Origin: a virus
Length of the DNA stretch: 48,461 nt
Direction: 5' to 3' (one strand)
Virus record (IMG/VR): IMGVR_UViG_3300009788_000035
Location: 1 to 48,461 of that record
Shown piece after piece: positions 1-4,965 of this stretch. Position numbers and translations under genes: made by a program. The notes below the pieces were generated by a model, which saw only the letters and a list, made by a program, of their open reading frames with translations, ran no database searches and was not told where the DNA came from. Numbering within the stretch: position 1 is the stretch's first letter; each line of letters opens with the position of its first letter.

Positions 1-123
1 ATATAACTGCCCACGCAATGTACAGAGTTTCTTGGGTAAGCTCTATCATAGTTACTTTCCTCATAGTAGTTAATAGTTTAGGAATACATGCTTTCCAATA
101 GTAAATATCTCCCCGCCAAGTTC
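1..123. repeat. Left copy of 123-bp direct terminal repeat
   Basis: The first 123 bases recur exactly as the last 123 bases (48339-48461). The genome is therefore circular, circularly permuted or terminally redundant, with a unit length of 48,338 bp. The repeat ends inside coding sequence: bases 1-49 on the minus strand are the first codons of the membrane-protein gene listed at 48163-48387, and bases 70-123 are the end of ardA. A repeat of this size is most simply an assembler overlap; a true short packaging repeat cannot be excluded. Confidence 0.95.
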
Positions 124-579
124 CATATCTCTTCCCATTCTTTCGTAATCAATATAGGCTGCTAAGTGATCGGGTATCTCGCCGTAGCAGGGCTCCATTA
201 ACTCCGCAGCATAATCTCCTATTGTATCATGGCAACCCATGTAAAATTCCTCTGCTATTTTTACTGCATCATCTAACTCATAAATATCTAGTAGACCAGC
301 ACCAAACTCGGGGTACTCTTCTATAAAACAAGCTATTTTATGTATCTCAGCAATGTCTTGGTTACCTTTCATGTTCAAACACCCAAACCCTAAATGGTTC
401 TGTATTGTGAACTGTCCCTTGATACCCTTATCGTATTCTGGACTACAGTAGAGCATCCTGTCTATTTTAATCCTTATGTCAGCGGGGGGATCTGTGGGGT
501 CTACCCAAACCCCATGTATCTTACCTCTCTTTAATGCTGCCGAACATGCTACATAAATTGCTATATAATTCATAATCAT
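70..579 (-). CDS. ardA: Anti-restriction protein ArdA
   Basis: 169 residues, recognised as an ArdA-family protein. ArdA proteins are acidic DNA mimics that inhibit host type I restriction-modification enzymes. Family features are visible: an N-terminal stretch IYVACSAALKRGKIHGVWVD, a central FGCLN followed by IACFIEEYPEFGAGLL, and a C-terminal IDYERMGRDMELGGEIFTI. The length is typical of ArdA. The start is preceded by GGAGTAACGTAACT, the start cassette shared by many left-arm genes; an in-frame ATG two codons later is also possible. Its place among small early genes fits a function needed as DNA enters the cell. Confidence 0.93.
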   Translation of the reverse strand: MIMNYIAIYVACSAALKRGKIHGVWVDPTDPPADIRIKIDRMLYCSPEYDKGIKGQFTIQNHLGFGCLNMKGNQDIAEIHKIACFIEEYPEFGAGLLDIYELDDAVKIAEEFYMGCHDTIGDYAAELMEPCYGEIPDHLAAYIDYERMGRDMELGGEIFTIGKHVFLNY

Positions 580-586
580 AGTTACG

Positions 587-790
587 TTACTCCTCTCTTT
601 TGTTACTAAACTTAAGGTGTAGATACTCCAATACTTTCTTTTCTACCTTGACTACATATGCAAACTCTAACCAGAGTATTGTAGCTAGATACAAACCATA
701 CTTACTGTCCATCTCAGTGGCAACCACTAACAGTATAAGGATAAGTAACTTAGTTAGATGATGCAACCGTAATACGCTATTGTGTGACAT
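587..790 (-). CDS. Small membrane protein
   Basis: 67 residues, not recognised. Two hydrophobic segments (about residues 13-26 and 33-48) predict two membrane helices joined by a short loop containing EMDSKYG, followed by a charged, lysine-rich tail (KVEKKVLEYLHLKFSNKREE). The start has an AAGGAG ribosome-binding site about 12 bases upstream. It lies between ardA and a gene for an early protein of unknown family; several other tiny membrane proteins occur in this left-arm cluster. The role is unknown; an effect on the host membrane is only a guess. Confidence 0.65.
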   Translation of the reverse strand: MSHNSVLRLHHLTKLLILILLVVATEMDSKYGLYLATILWLEFAYVVKVEKKVLEYLHLKFSNKREE

Positions 791-820
791 GTTGTTTATA
801 CTCCTTTGTGTATATGTGTG

Positions 821-1399
821 TCATATCATTCCGTGTCTTTCGAGGATATGGGTAGCTTTCTTAAAGTAATCCTTATTGTTGGGGTTAACATTAAGGTTAT
901 CCATGTCCTCCATAACATACTCACAAGCATCTACTAGCCCTTGTTTCCAAGACTCCTCAAAGCTTCCTTGTGGTCCCTGGTATAGCAATTCCAGGTAGGG
1001 TTTAGTCTCCTTACAGTTAGTTAGGAAGTCAACAATACAGAAGTCTGAGTTACAACAGTACCATGCAGCACGTAATGCAAAGTCTATGTTGACACCTTCC
1101 CGTATTATAGACGTACCATAAGGGGTAGATGTTGGTCTCCGTTGTGGGTACAAGCTTGGCCCTGTGTAGTCGTGTACTGCTTTAACTACAAAGTTACTCG
1201 CTGTTATCGTTGTTGTTGGTGTCGTCATAGTAGTTACTCCTTCCTGTACCCTCTCTTCACTCTGTCCATCCATCGAATGCCAATATGGTCCCTCACTACT
1301 CTGTCTATCCAGGATAACCCTCGCTTCCTCTTGTAGTTTCAATTTTTGCTCTGCTTGTAGCCTTATTACTTCCTTATTTACTTCTGATTCATTTGTCAT
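821..1399 (-). CDS. Early protein, three-member paralogous family, possible dual start
   Basis: 192 residues, function unknown. The C-terminal 135 residues are paralogous to the proteins at 1416-1817 and 46856-47245, sharing the pattern FL..CK..KPYLELLYQGP...F..SW..GL..ACEYV. The N-terminal 57 residues are charged, probably a coiled coil (RLQAEQKLKLQEEARVI), and absent from the paralogues. Both the ATG at 1399 (AAGGAGAGTAACGCAACT upstream) and an in-frame ATG at 1228 (AAGGAGTAACTACT upstream) have excellent ribosome-binding sites. Two isoforms of 192 and 135 residues are therefore likely, the shorter matching the paralogues in length. Confidence 0.8.
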   Translation of the reverse strand: MTNESEVNKEVIRLQAEQKLKLQEEARVILDRQSSEGPYWHSMDGQSEERVQEGVTTMTTPTTTITASNFVVKAVHDYTGPSLYPQRRPTSTPYGTSIIREGVNIDFALRAAWYCCNSDFCIVDFLTNCKETKPYLELLYQGPQGSFEESWKQGLVDACEYVMEDMDNLNVNPNNKDYFKKATHILERHGMI

Positions 1400-1415
1400 A
1401 GTTGCGTTACTCTCC

Positions 1416-1817
1416 TTATATCATACCGTATTCTGTTAGAGCACGTACAGCTTGTTCAGCGTAACTCTTACCAGATATATAGGCCATCTTAGGTCTTGTC
1501 TCTATGTCCTCTATAACAAATTCACAAGAACCCTTTAGCCCCCTCTCCCAAGATGCTCTAAATGTGGATTTAGGTCCAACATAAAAGAACTCCAAGTACT
1601 TCTTAGCTATCGTGCATTCGTGTAGAAACCCGTCCAAACCCGCCTCCTTAGTAGTATGCCAACCCACCTGTAATGCAAATTCTATTAGTACACCTTCCCG
1701 TATTGTGGTAAACTCGTCATCCCTATCCCTACCATCTGGGCCTATATAGGGACTTGTGTACCTATGTATTACTATCCTTGTAAAAGCATTAAGTGGTTGT
1801 TGTTTTAGCGTCAGCAT
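1416..1817 (-). CDS. Early protein, paralogue of the gene at 821-1399
   Basis: 133 residues, unknown function. It shares with its neighbour a region IREGV.I.FAL..(A/G)W followed by F(L)..C...K.YLE(L/F).Y.GP...F..SW..GL...CE(Y/F)V.ED and a C-terminal (H/Y)GMI. The start ATG at 1817 has AGGAGTAAGACGTA upstream and lies inside the end of the preceding gene (overlap 29 bases), so the two are probably translationally coupled. A third copy lies at 46856-47245 in the same operon direction. No catalytic motif is apparent; the conserved cysteines and tryptophans suggest a small folded domain. Confidence 0.75.
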   Translation of the reverse strand: MLTLKQQPLNAFTRIVIHRYTSPYIGPDGRDRDDEFTTIREGVLIEFALQVGWHTTKEAGLDGFLHECTIAKKYLEFFYVGPKSTFRASWERGLKGSCEFVIEDIETRPKMAYISGKSYAEQAVRALTEYGMI

Positions 1818-2070
1818 TACGTCTTACTCCTATATTAACAAGCTCGCAGTTTGAGGGTTCCGATGTAAGTTCTAGCCTACCTCTTAACTTCTCGTGGTTA
1901 TCTGTAAGGACTCTTAGTAAGATTAGCTTTTCATCTGTACTTAGTTTACTGCGTTCCCCTAATCTGTTACTAAATTCATCTACAATGCCTACCAAGTTGT
2001 CAACATGTCTTCCGATGTCCTCTAGTGCCCTACGGTCCTCTGCTTGCAGTTCTGTTATCGTAGCTGTCAT
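1789..2070 (-). CDS. Early protein, paralogue of the gene at 2095-2379
   Basis: 93 residues, not recognised. It aligns with the next upstream gene over HVDNLVG...F.NRL......LST.EKLILLRVLTDNHEKL, a predicted all-helical segment. The tail ends in TTTT because its last codons also carry the start region of the following gene. The start is preceded by AAGGATAGTAAT. Tandem placement next to its paralogue indicates a local duplication. The name of any partner is unknown. Confidence 0.7.
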   Translation of the reverse strand: MTATITELQAEDRRALEDIGRHVDNLVGIVDEFSNRLGERSKLSTDEKLILLRVLTDNHEKLRGRLELTSEPSNCELVNIGVRRNADAKTTTT

Positions 2071-2094
2071 ATTACTATCCTTTAAGTATGCTAA

Positions 2095-2379
2095 TCAATA
2101 GTCTAAGATATTAACCATCTCAGATACATCTCGGTCTATTGAGGTTTCTATCACAATAGATAACCACTCTGCTAGCTTCTCCTTGTGCTCTACAAGTACC
2201 TCTAGTAGGAGTAACCTGCCTGTCGTACTTAGGTAATCTGGTGGTTTCAATCTATCTCTAAAGGCATCTATGACAGTATTGCCTATCAAGTTTTCAACAT
2301 GCTTTCTGATACAATCGGGGCTATCAAACATCTTACCTTCAAATTCATATACTTTTAGTACTTCTATCTCGGTTGTCAT
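2095..2379 (-). CDS. Early protein, paralogue of the gene at 1789-2070
   Basis: 94 residues, not recognised. The core IRKHVENLIG...F.DRL......LST...LLLLEVLVEHKEKL matches its downstream neighbour, so the pair arose by duplication. The first 25 residues (MTTEIEVLKVYEFEGKMF) look like a short beta hairpin not shared with the paralogue. The ribosome-binding site GGGAGTAACTAGACGTA precedes the ATG. It lies within 18 bases of the upstream membrane-protein gene, so it is part of the same leftward operon. Confidence 0.7.
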   Translation of the reverse strand: MTTEIEVLKVYEFEGKMFDSPDCIRKHVENLIGNTVIDAFRDRLKPPDYLSTTGRLLLLEVLVEHKEKLAEWLSIVIETSIDRDVSEMVNILDY

Positions 2380-2396
2380 TACGTCTAGTTACTCCC

Positions 2397-2576
2397 TTAT
2401 GTATTAAAATGATCATTGATAACATTAGCTATCTTGATACCTAACGCTGTAGTACCAAGGACGATTATCACTGTAGACAGCATGATGATAGCAGTCTCAT
2501 TACCTTGGATACCTGCGAAGTATCCACCTATGGATAGACTGACTATGATAGCTAACCAACCATATCTAAGTTTCAT
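2397..2576 (-). CDS. Small two-helix membrane protein
   Basis: 59 residues, not recognised. Starting MKLRYGWLAIIVSLSIGGYF, it has two hydrophobic segments (about residues 7-23 and 29-50) separated by GIQGNET, then a polar end (NVINDHFNT). GAGGAG lies 12 bases before the ATG. It sits between two other small early genes in the same direction and spacing, which supports it as a real gene. Function unknown; a holin-like or host-membrane role cannot be told from sequence. Confidence 0.6.
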   Translation of the reverse strand: MKLRYGWLAIIVSLSIGGYFAGIQGNETAIIMLSTVIIVLGTTALGIKIANVINDHFNT

Positions 2577-2581
2577 GTGAT

Positions 2582-2788
2582 CTATTTACTCCTCTTACTG
2601 CTACTGTTGGTGATTACATCTACAATGCAGTCTATACGGTTAATAGCTGAGTTACAGGAGGGTATACTAGACTTGGTGCTAAGTATAACAGCCTTAGCTC
2701 TCATCCCAGCAAACCCTGAATTGATAGCTTGTATTGCACCTATGATGAGTATAGCTGCTAGTAGTATATATTCTAGTTTAAGTTGCAT
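2582..2788 (-). CDS. Small protein with N-terminal membrane helix
   Basis: 68 residues, not recognised. One hydrophobic helix (about residues 6-22, LEYILLAAILIIGAIQAI) is followed by a polar, Ser/Asn-rich region containing two cysteines. It may be a membrane-anchored or secreted small protein. The start has GGAGTATAAATAAC upstream. It is sandwiched between early genes with 5-base gaps. Confidence 0.6.
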   Translation of the reverse strand: MQLKLEYILLAAILIIGAIQAINSGFAGMRAKAVILSTKSSIPSCNSAINRIDCIVDVITNSSSKRSK

Positions 2789-2793
2789 GTTAT

Positions 2794-3054
2794 TTATACT
2801 CCACTTGTTACGTGACTGTAGTTATCTTGGCAGGGGCTATCATCATCATCATAGTAGTTACATTGGTGCTCTACCATAGCACTACGGGCATAGTCGTTAT
2901 CAGTAGGTTGGTGGAGGCACATATTCATTAGCTCATCATAGCCTATATCAGCATACTCATCAGCTACATATTCTACTATAAAGTGTATGGAAAAATAGGG
3001 ATGCTCATCCACTAACTCATTGACAAGCTTTATTAGTTCTATCTTATGTTTCAT
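2794..3054 (-). CDS. Hypothetical acidic early protein
   Basis: 86 residues, not recognised. The protein is acidic, with a helical N-terminal half (KHKIELIKLVNELVDEH) and a C-terminal half with an aspartate run (YYDDDDS) and three cysteines. Its ATG overlaps the stop of the upstream gene (ATGA), implying translational coupling. Acidic small proteins are common in early phage operons as inhibitors of host enzymes; here this is only a possibility. Confidence 0.65.
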   Translation of the reverse strand: MKHKIELIKLVNELVDEHPYFSIHFIVEYVADEYADIGYDELMNMCLHQPTDNDYARSAMVEHQCNYYDDDDSPCQDNYSHVTSGV

Positions 3055-3257
3055 AAGGGTAGTCCTCTAGGATTGGTGATGTACCCTTTACCAGGTGGTG
3101 GTTGTTGGTTGAGGTATAGAGCACGTAGTGCTACTGAGCTTATACCTGTGTCCTCCGCAATCTCAGCTATTGCAGCATCTACATCCTGATATACCACTGA
3201 CATGATGTTAATGTTCTCTACTAGGTCTTTGTTATCGTACATCAGTACTCTCCTCAT
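3051..3257 (-). CDS. Hypothetical early protein with GYITNPR tag
   Basis: 68 residues, not recognised. A helical body (DVDAAIAEIAEDTGISSVALRALYL) resembles a small helix-turn-helix, followed by a proline-rich linker and the C-terminal GKGYITNPRGLPL. The GYITNPR heptapeptide is also at the C terminus of the next upstream protein, encoded in a 22-bp identical DNA repeat 200 bp away. The gene overlaps both neighbours by 4 bases. DNA binding is a weak inference from the helix pattern. Confidence 0.65.
   Translation of the reverse strand: MRRVLMYDNKDLVENINIMSVVYQDVDAAIAEIAEDTGISSVALRALYLNQQPPPGKGYITNPRGLPL
3067..3088. repeat. 22-bp direct repeat, copy 1
   Basis: A 22-bp sequence beginning CTAGGATTGGTG is repeated exactly 200 bp away at 3267-3288. 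Both copies lie at the 3' ends of adjacent minus-strand genes in the same reading frame, and encode the shared peptide GYITNPR. Confidence 0.9.
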
Positions 3258-3514
3258 TGTGTTAACCTAGGATTGGTGATGTACCCTTCGTATGGTTCCC
3301 ATCCACTGTAGTCAATATCATCGTCTATCTCAGCATCTAGCTTAGCTAAGAAGGATTCGTACTCCTCATCCTCACATAAGGGGAATACCTCCTCATCTAG
3401 GAAGTCATGGGTATCCTTCTGATTGGAGGTTCTCTGTACAGGTGATACTTTCCGTATGATACCTTCGTAGGGTGTTGTTGCTGTATCGGTGTGGGTGTTG
3501 GTAGTGATCTTCAT
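3254..3514 (-). CDS. First gene of the left arm, acidic protein with GYITNPR tag
   Basis: 86 residues, not recognised. It is the promoter-proximal gene of the leftward arm, preceded by AAGAGGATAGAGATT and then by the non-coding hub. The N-terminal 20 residues are threonine-rich, the middle is strongly acidic (DEEVFPLCEDEEYE, DAEIDDDIDYSG), and the end is PYEGYITNPRLTQ. A related PYEGIIRK occurs near residue 16. A small acidic first-expressed phage protein would fit a host-takeover factor, but nothing in the sequence proves a target. Confidence 0.75.
   Translation of the reverse strand: MKITTNTHTDTATTPYEGIIRKVSPVQRTSNQKDTHDFLDEEVFPLCEDEEYESFLAKLDAEIDDDIDYSGWEPYEGYITNPRLTQ
3267..3288. repeat. 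22-bp direct repeat, copy 2
   Basis: Identical to 3067-3088. It encodes the C-terminal GYITNPR of the first left-arm protein. Identity at DNA level as well as protein level suggests a recent duplication or gene conversion rather than convergence. Confidence 0.9.
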
Positions 3515-3682
3515 AATCTCTATCCTCTTAAGCGTATGTTATGTTTAAATCAATCATCTTACATTTACAGTTAAACACCAAGGATGGGATTAAGCAAACT
3601 AAGTACTAGATCAATTAGCTATTGGAGACGTTAGGATACGCTATTGCAGGGTATATGTTGTAAGATATGGCTTACACAGAGT

Positions 3683-3698
3683 GTAGGATATATCCTAC
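3683..3698. repeat. 16-bp perfect palindrome
   Basis: GTAGGATATATCCTAC is its own reverse complement. Together with a looser GTAAG...CTTAC inverted pair just before it (3660-3675), it forms a symmetric site of the kind bound by dimeric regulators, about 170 bp upstream of the first left-arm gene. Confidence 0.75.
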
Positions 3699-3868
3699 GG
3701 TAATCCTTATGGCAGTAGAGGAGTAGGCGGTATGAATGTAAGGAGAGTGGTAAGGAATACATGAGAGGTTATGTAGGTCTTCGTTGGGTGGGGATAGCTG
3801 GAGAGGAGTGGGGATATGATAGGAGGGATTTAATACCCTTACACTTTGTGTGGGTATACCTCAGCGTG

Positions 3869-3888
3869 TGAATACATATATGTATTCA
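3869..3888. repeat. 20-bp perfect palindrome
   Basis: TGAATACATATATGTATTCA is a perfect 20-bp palindrome. It directly abuts the first copy of the hub 15-mer and could be an operator for a dimeric protein or a cruciform or hairpin element. Confidence 0.8.
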
Positions 3889-4119
3889 GAGCATCATAGT
3901 ACTTACATCAATAAGTATGCTCAAGTATACATCCGATGAATACTTCCTTGAGGATAAGATCATCATAGTACTTACTCTTGATGCCAAGGTATTCCGTGAG
4001 GTGTATACCTCATGTATGCCTGCTTCGCAGGAAATCTTATATGAGGAAAAGTCATAAGGAAGCTGAGAGGGGATATTATAAGGGGTACCCAGGGGGTATA
4101 GGGGTCGTGTATACTGCAT
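3886..4119 (-). CDS. Doubtful ORF in the hub
   Basis: A possible 77-residue ORF with GAGGGACTGA before its ATG. The composition is not protein-like and it runs through both 15-mer repeats, so the peptide VSTMM occurs twice. An in-frame ATG-ATG at 3966 within the second 15-mer would give a 26-residue peptide ending at the same stop (3886-3888). I regard it as probably non-coding or at most a leader peptide. Confidence 0.15.
   Translation of the reverse strand: MQYTRPLYPLGTPYNIPSQLPYDFSSYKISCEAGIHEVYTSRNTLASRVSTMMILSSRKYSSDVYLSILIDVSTMML
3892..3906 (-). repeat. 15-mer repeat, copy 1
   Basis: On the minus strand this reads GTAAGTACTATGATG. Identical copies are at 3961-3975 and 45891-45905. The sequence resembles the start cassette of left-arm genes (for example GGAGTAAGTACTATG at 38635) but lacks the GGAG. 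Confidence 0.85.
3961..3975 (-). repeat. 15-mer repeat, copy 2
   Basis: Identical to 3892-3906 and 69 bp from it. On the minus strand it is preceded by AAGA, a weak ribosome-binding match, and carries ATGATG opening a 26-codon ORF that ends in copy 1. Confidence 0.85.
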
Positions 4120-4518
4120 TCAGTCCCTCATAAATATCTAACCAAAATTTTTTTTAATATAGCCCTTGAGGATATCTCCTTAGGGTATACCGTATATGTA
4201 TTACGAATAAGAGGAGAGTCAGAGAGTAGGGAGAGGAGGAGGTGTAATACGTCAGGTAAGTCTCTAGCGTTCATTTCGAGCTATCGCTCTCATTCACTCG
4301 TAATTCCTTGTATCCCTGTGTATAAAAGATACAATTCCTTATAGTATCTGTAATAGAAGATGTAATTGATGACAATATGTATTTATTTTAAATATTTATG
4401 GAACTTATCGTCTTTTTTGTTGTCTAATACAATATAGTTTAAATAGCTCTGAGACTGAGGAAGATCGAAAGAGAGATAATAGAGTATACGCTGAGAGGAA
4501 AGAAGAAGAGATACATAT

Positions 4519-4845
4519 ATGGCTACTAGAAAGAAGAATAAGAAGAGAGACTTCAAGCAAGAGCGTAAGACTCAACTAGCTAGAGAGGGGAGAGAAGGGG
4601 AACGTAAACGTGCTCAAGCTCAAAGGAATGCTAAGAAGGAGGGTAAGAGGAGTACAGGAGATGGTACTGATACAGGGCATAAGAGTTCAGCTAAGAATGG
4701 AGGATCATCTAACTCCTCTAATCTAAAGAAAGAGAATAGATCAAGTAATAGGTCTAAGGGAGGTAAGTCTGGCAATAGATCAGGTAAAGCTTCTGGTGGA
4801 CGTAAGTCATCTCGTAAAGGTATTCCTAATAGGAAGAGTAAGTAA
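4519..4845 (+). CDS. Very basic disordered protein, first gene of right arm
   Basis: 108 residues, about a third Lys or Arg, the rest mostly Ser, Gly, Asn and Ala. The N-terminal 45 residues look helical and charged (KKRDFKQERKTQLAREG); the rest is low-complexity Ser/Lys/Gly (residues 55-108). It has no cysteine or tryptophan. The composition resembles protamine-like or nucleic-acid-condensing proteins, suggesting DNA or RNA binding. It is followed after 6 bases by a 28-codon basic ORF with a similar start (MA.RKK). Promoter-proximal position in the arm carrying virion genes suggests an abundant or early-late product. No family is recognised. Confidence 0.75.
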   Translation: MATRKKNKKRDFKQERKTQLAREGREGERKRAQAQRNAKKEGKRSTGDGTDTGHKSSAKNGGSSNSSNLKKENRSSNRSKGGKSGNRSGKASGGRKSSRKGIPNRKSK

Positions 4846-4851
4846 TATATT

Positions 4852-4938
4852 ATGGCTATACGTAAGAAGGGTAATAAGTATACTGTAGTTTCTGGGAGTA
4901 AGAAGAGGAAGGGTAAGAAAGGGAAGAAGGGTAGATAG
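4852..4938 (+). CDS. Tiny basic peptide
   Basis: 28 residues starting MAIRKKGNKYTVVSGSKKR, with a Lys/Gly tail. The opening resembles small phage proteins of the pattern RKKGNKW.V.S.SG, here cut short by a basic tail. It lies between two genes in the same direction with 6- and 27-base gaps. The ribosome-binding site is weak (AAGAGTAAGTAATATATT). Likely translated with its neighbour; function unknown. Confidence 0.5.
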   Translation: MAIRKKGNKYTVVSGSKKRKGKKGKKGR

Positions 4939-4965
4939 TATTATAGTATTAATAGTAGGAGTTCT

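Larger units (their letters stand above)
3515..4518. promoter_or_regulatory. Non-coding hub between the two divergent arms
   Basis: About 1 kb without a convincing gene, between the first leftward gene and the first rightward gene, so it must carry or adjoin promoters for both arms. It contains a 16-bp palindrome (3683-3698), a 20-bp palindrome (3869-3888), a stem TGAGGT-GTAT-ACCTCA (3997-4012), two copies of a 15-mer (3892, 3961), six GTATAC sites, and a G-rich, C-poor stretch (about 3703-3835). Weak sigma70-like pairs can be picked out: leftward TTGGCA at 3982-3987 with GATGAT 17 bases on, and rightward TTGATG at 4366-4371 with an AT-rich -10. None is decisive. A replication origin here is plausible but unproven. 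Confidence 0.65.

Noticed and set aside
1-123. True T7-style packaging terminal repeat
   Set aside because: It sits inside coding sequence with no packaging-like features and has a size typical of assembler overlap; kept only as a possibility.
1793-2101. Plus-strand ORF of 102 codons in the early cluster
   Set aside because: It lies wholly opposite genes with good start sites and clear paralogy; leucine/serine-rich shadow composition.
2577-2879. Plus-strand ORF with a run of histidines
   Set aside because: The histidine run is the complement of GAT codons for Asp in the real minus-strand gene; no ribosome-binding site.
4140-4190. Terminator or hairpin CCCTTGAGG...CCTTAGGG in the hub
   Set aside because: Pairing is broken by several mismatches after four base pairs, too weak to call.
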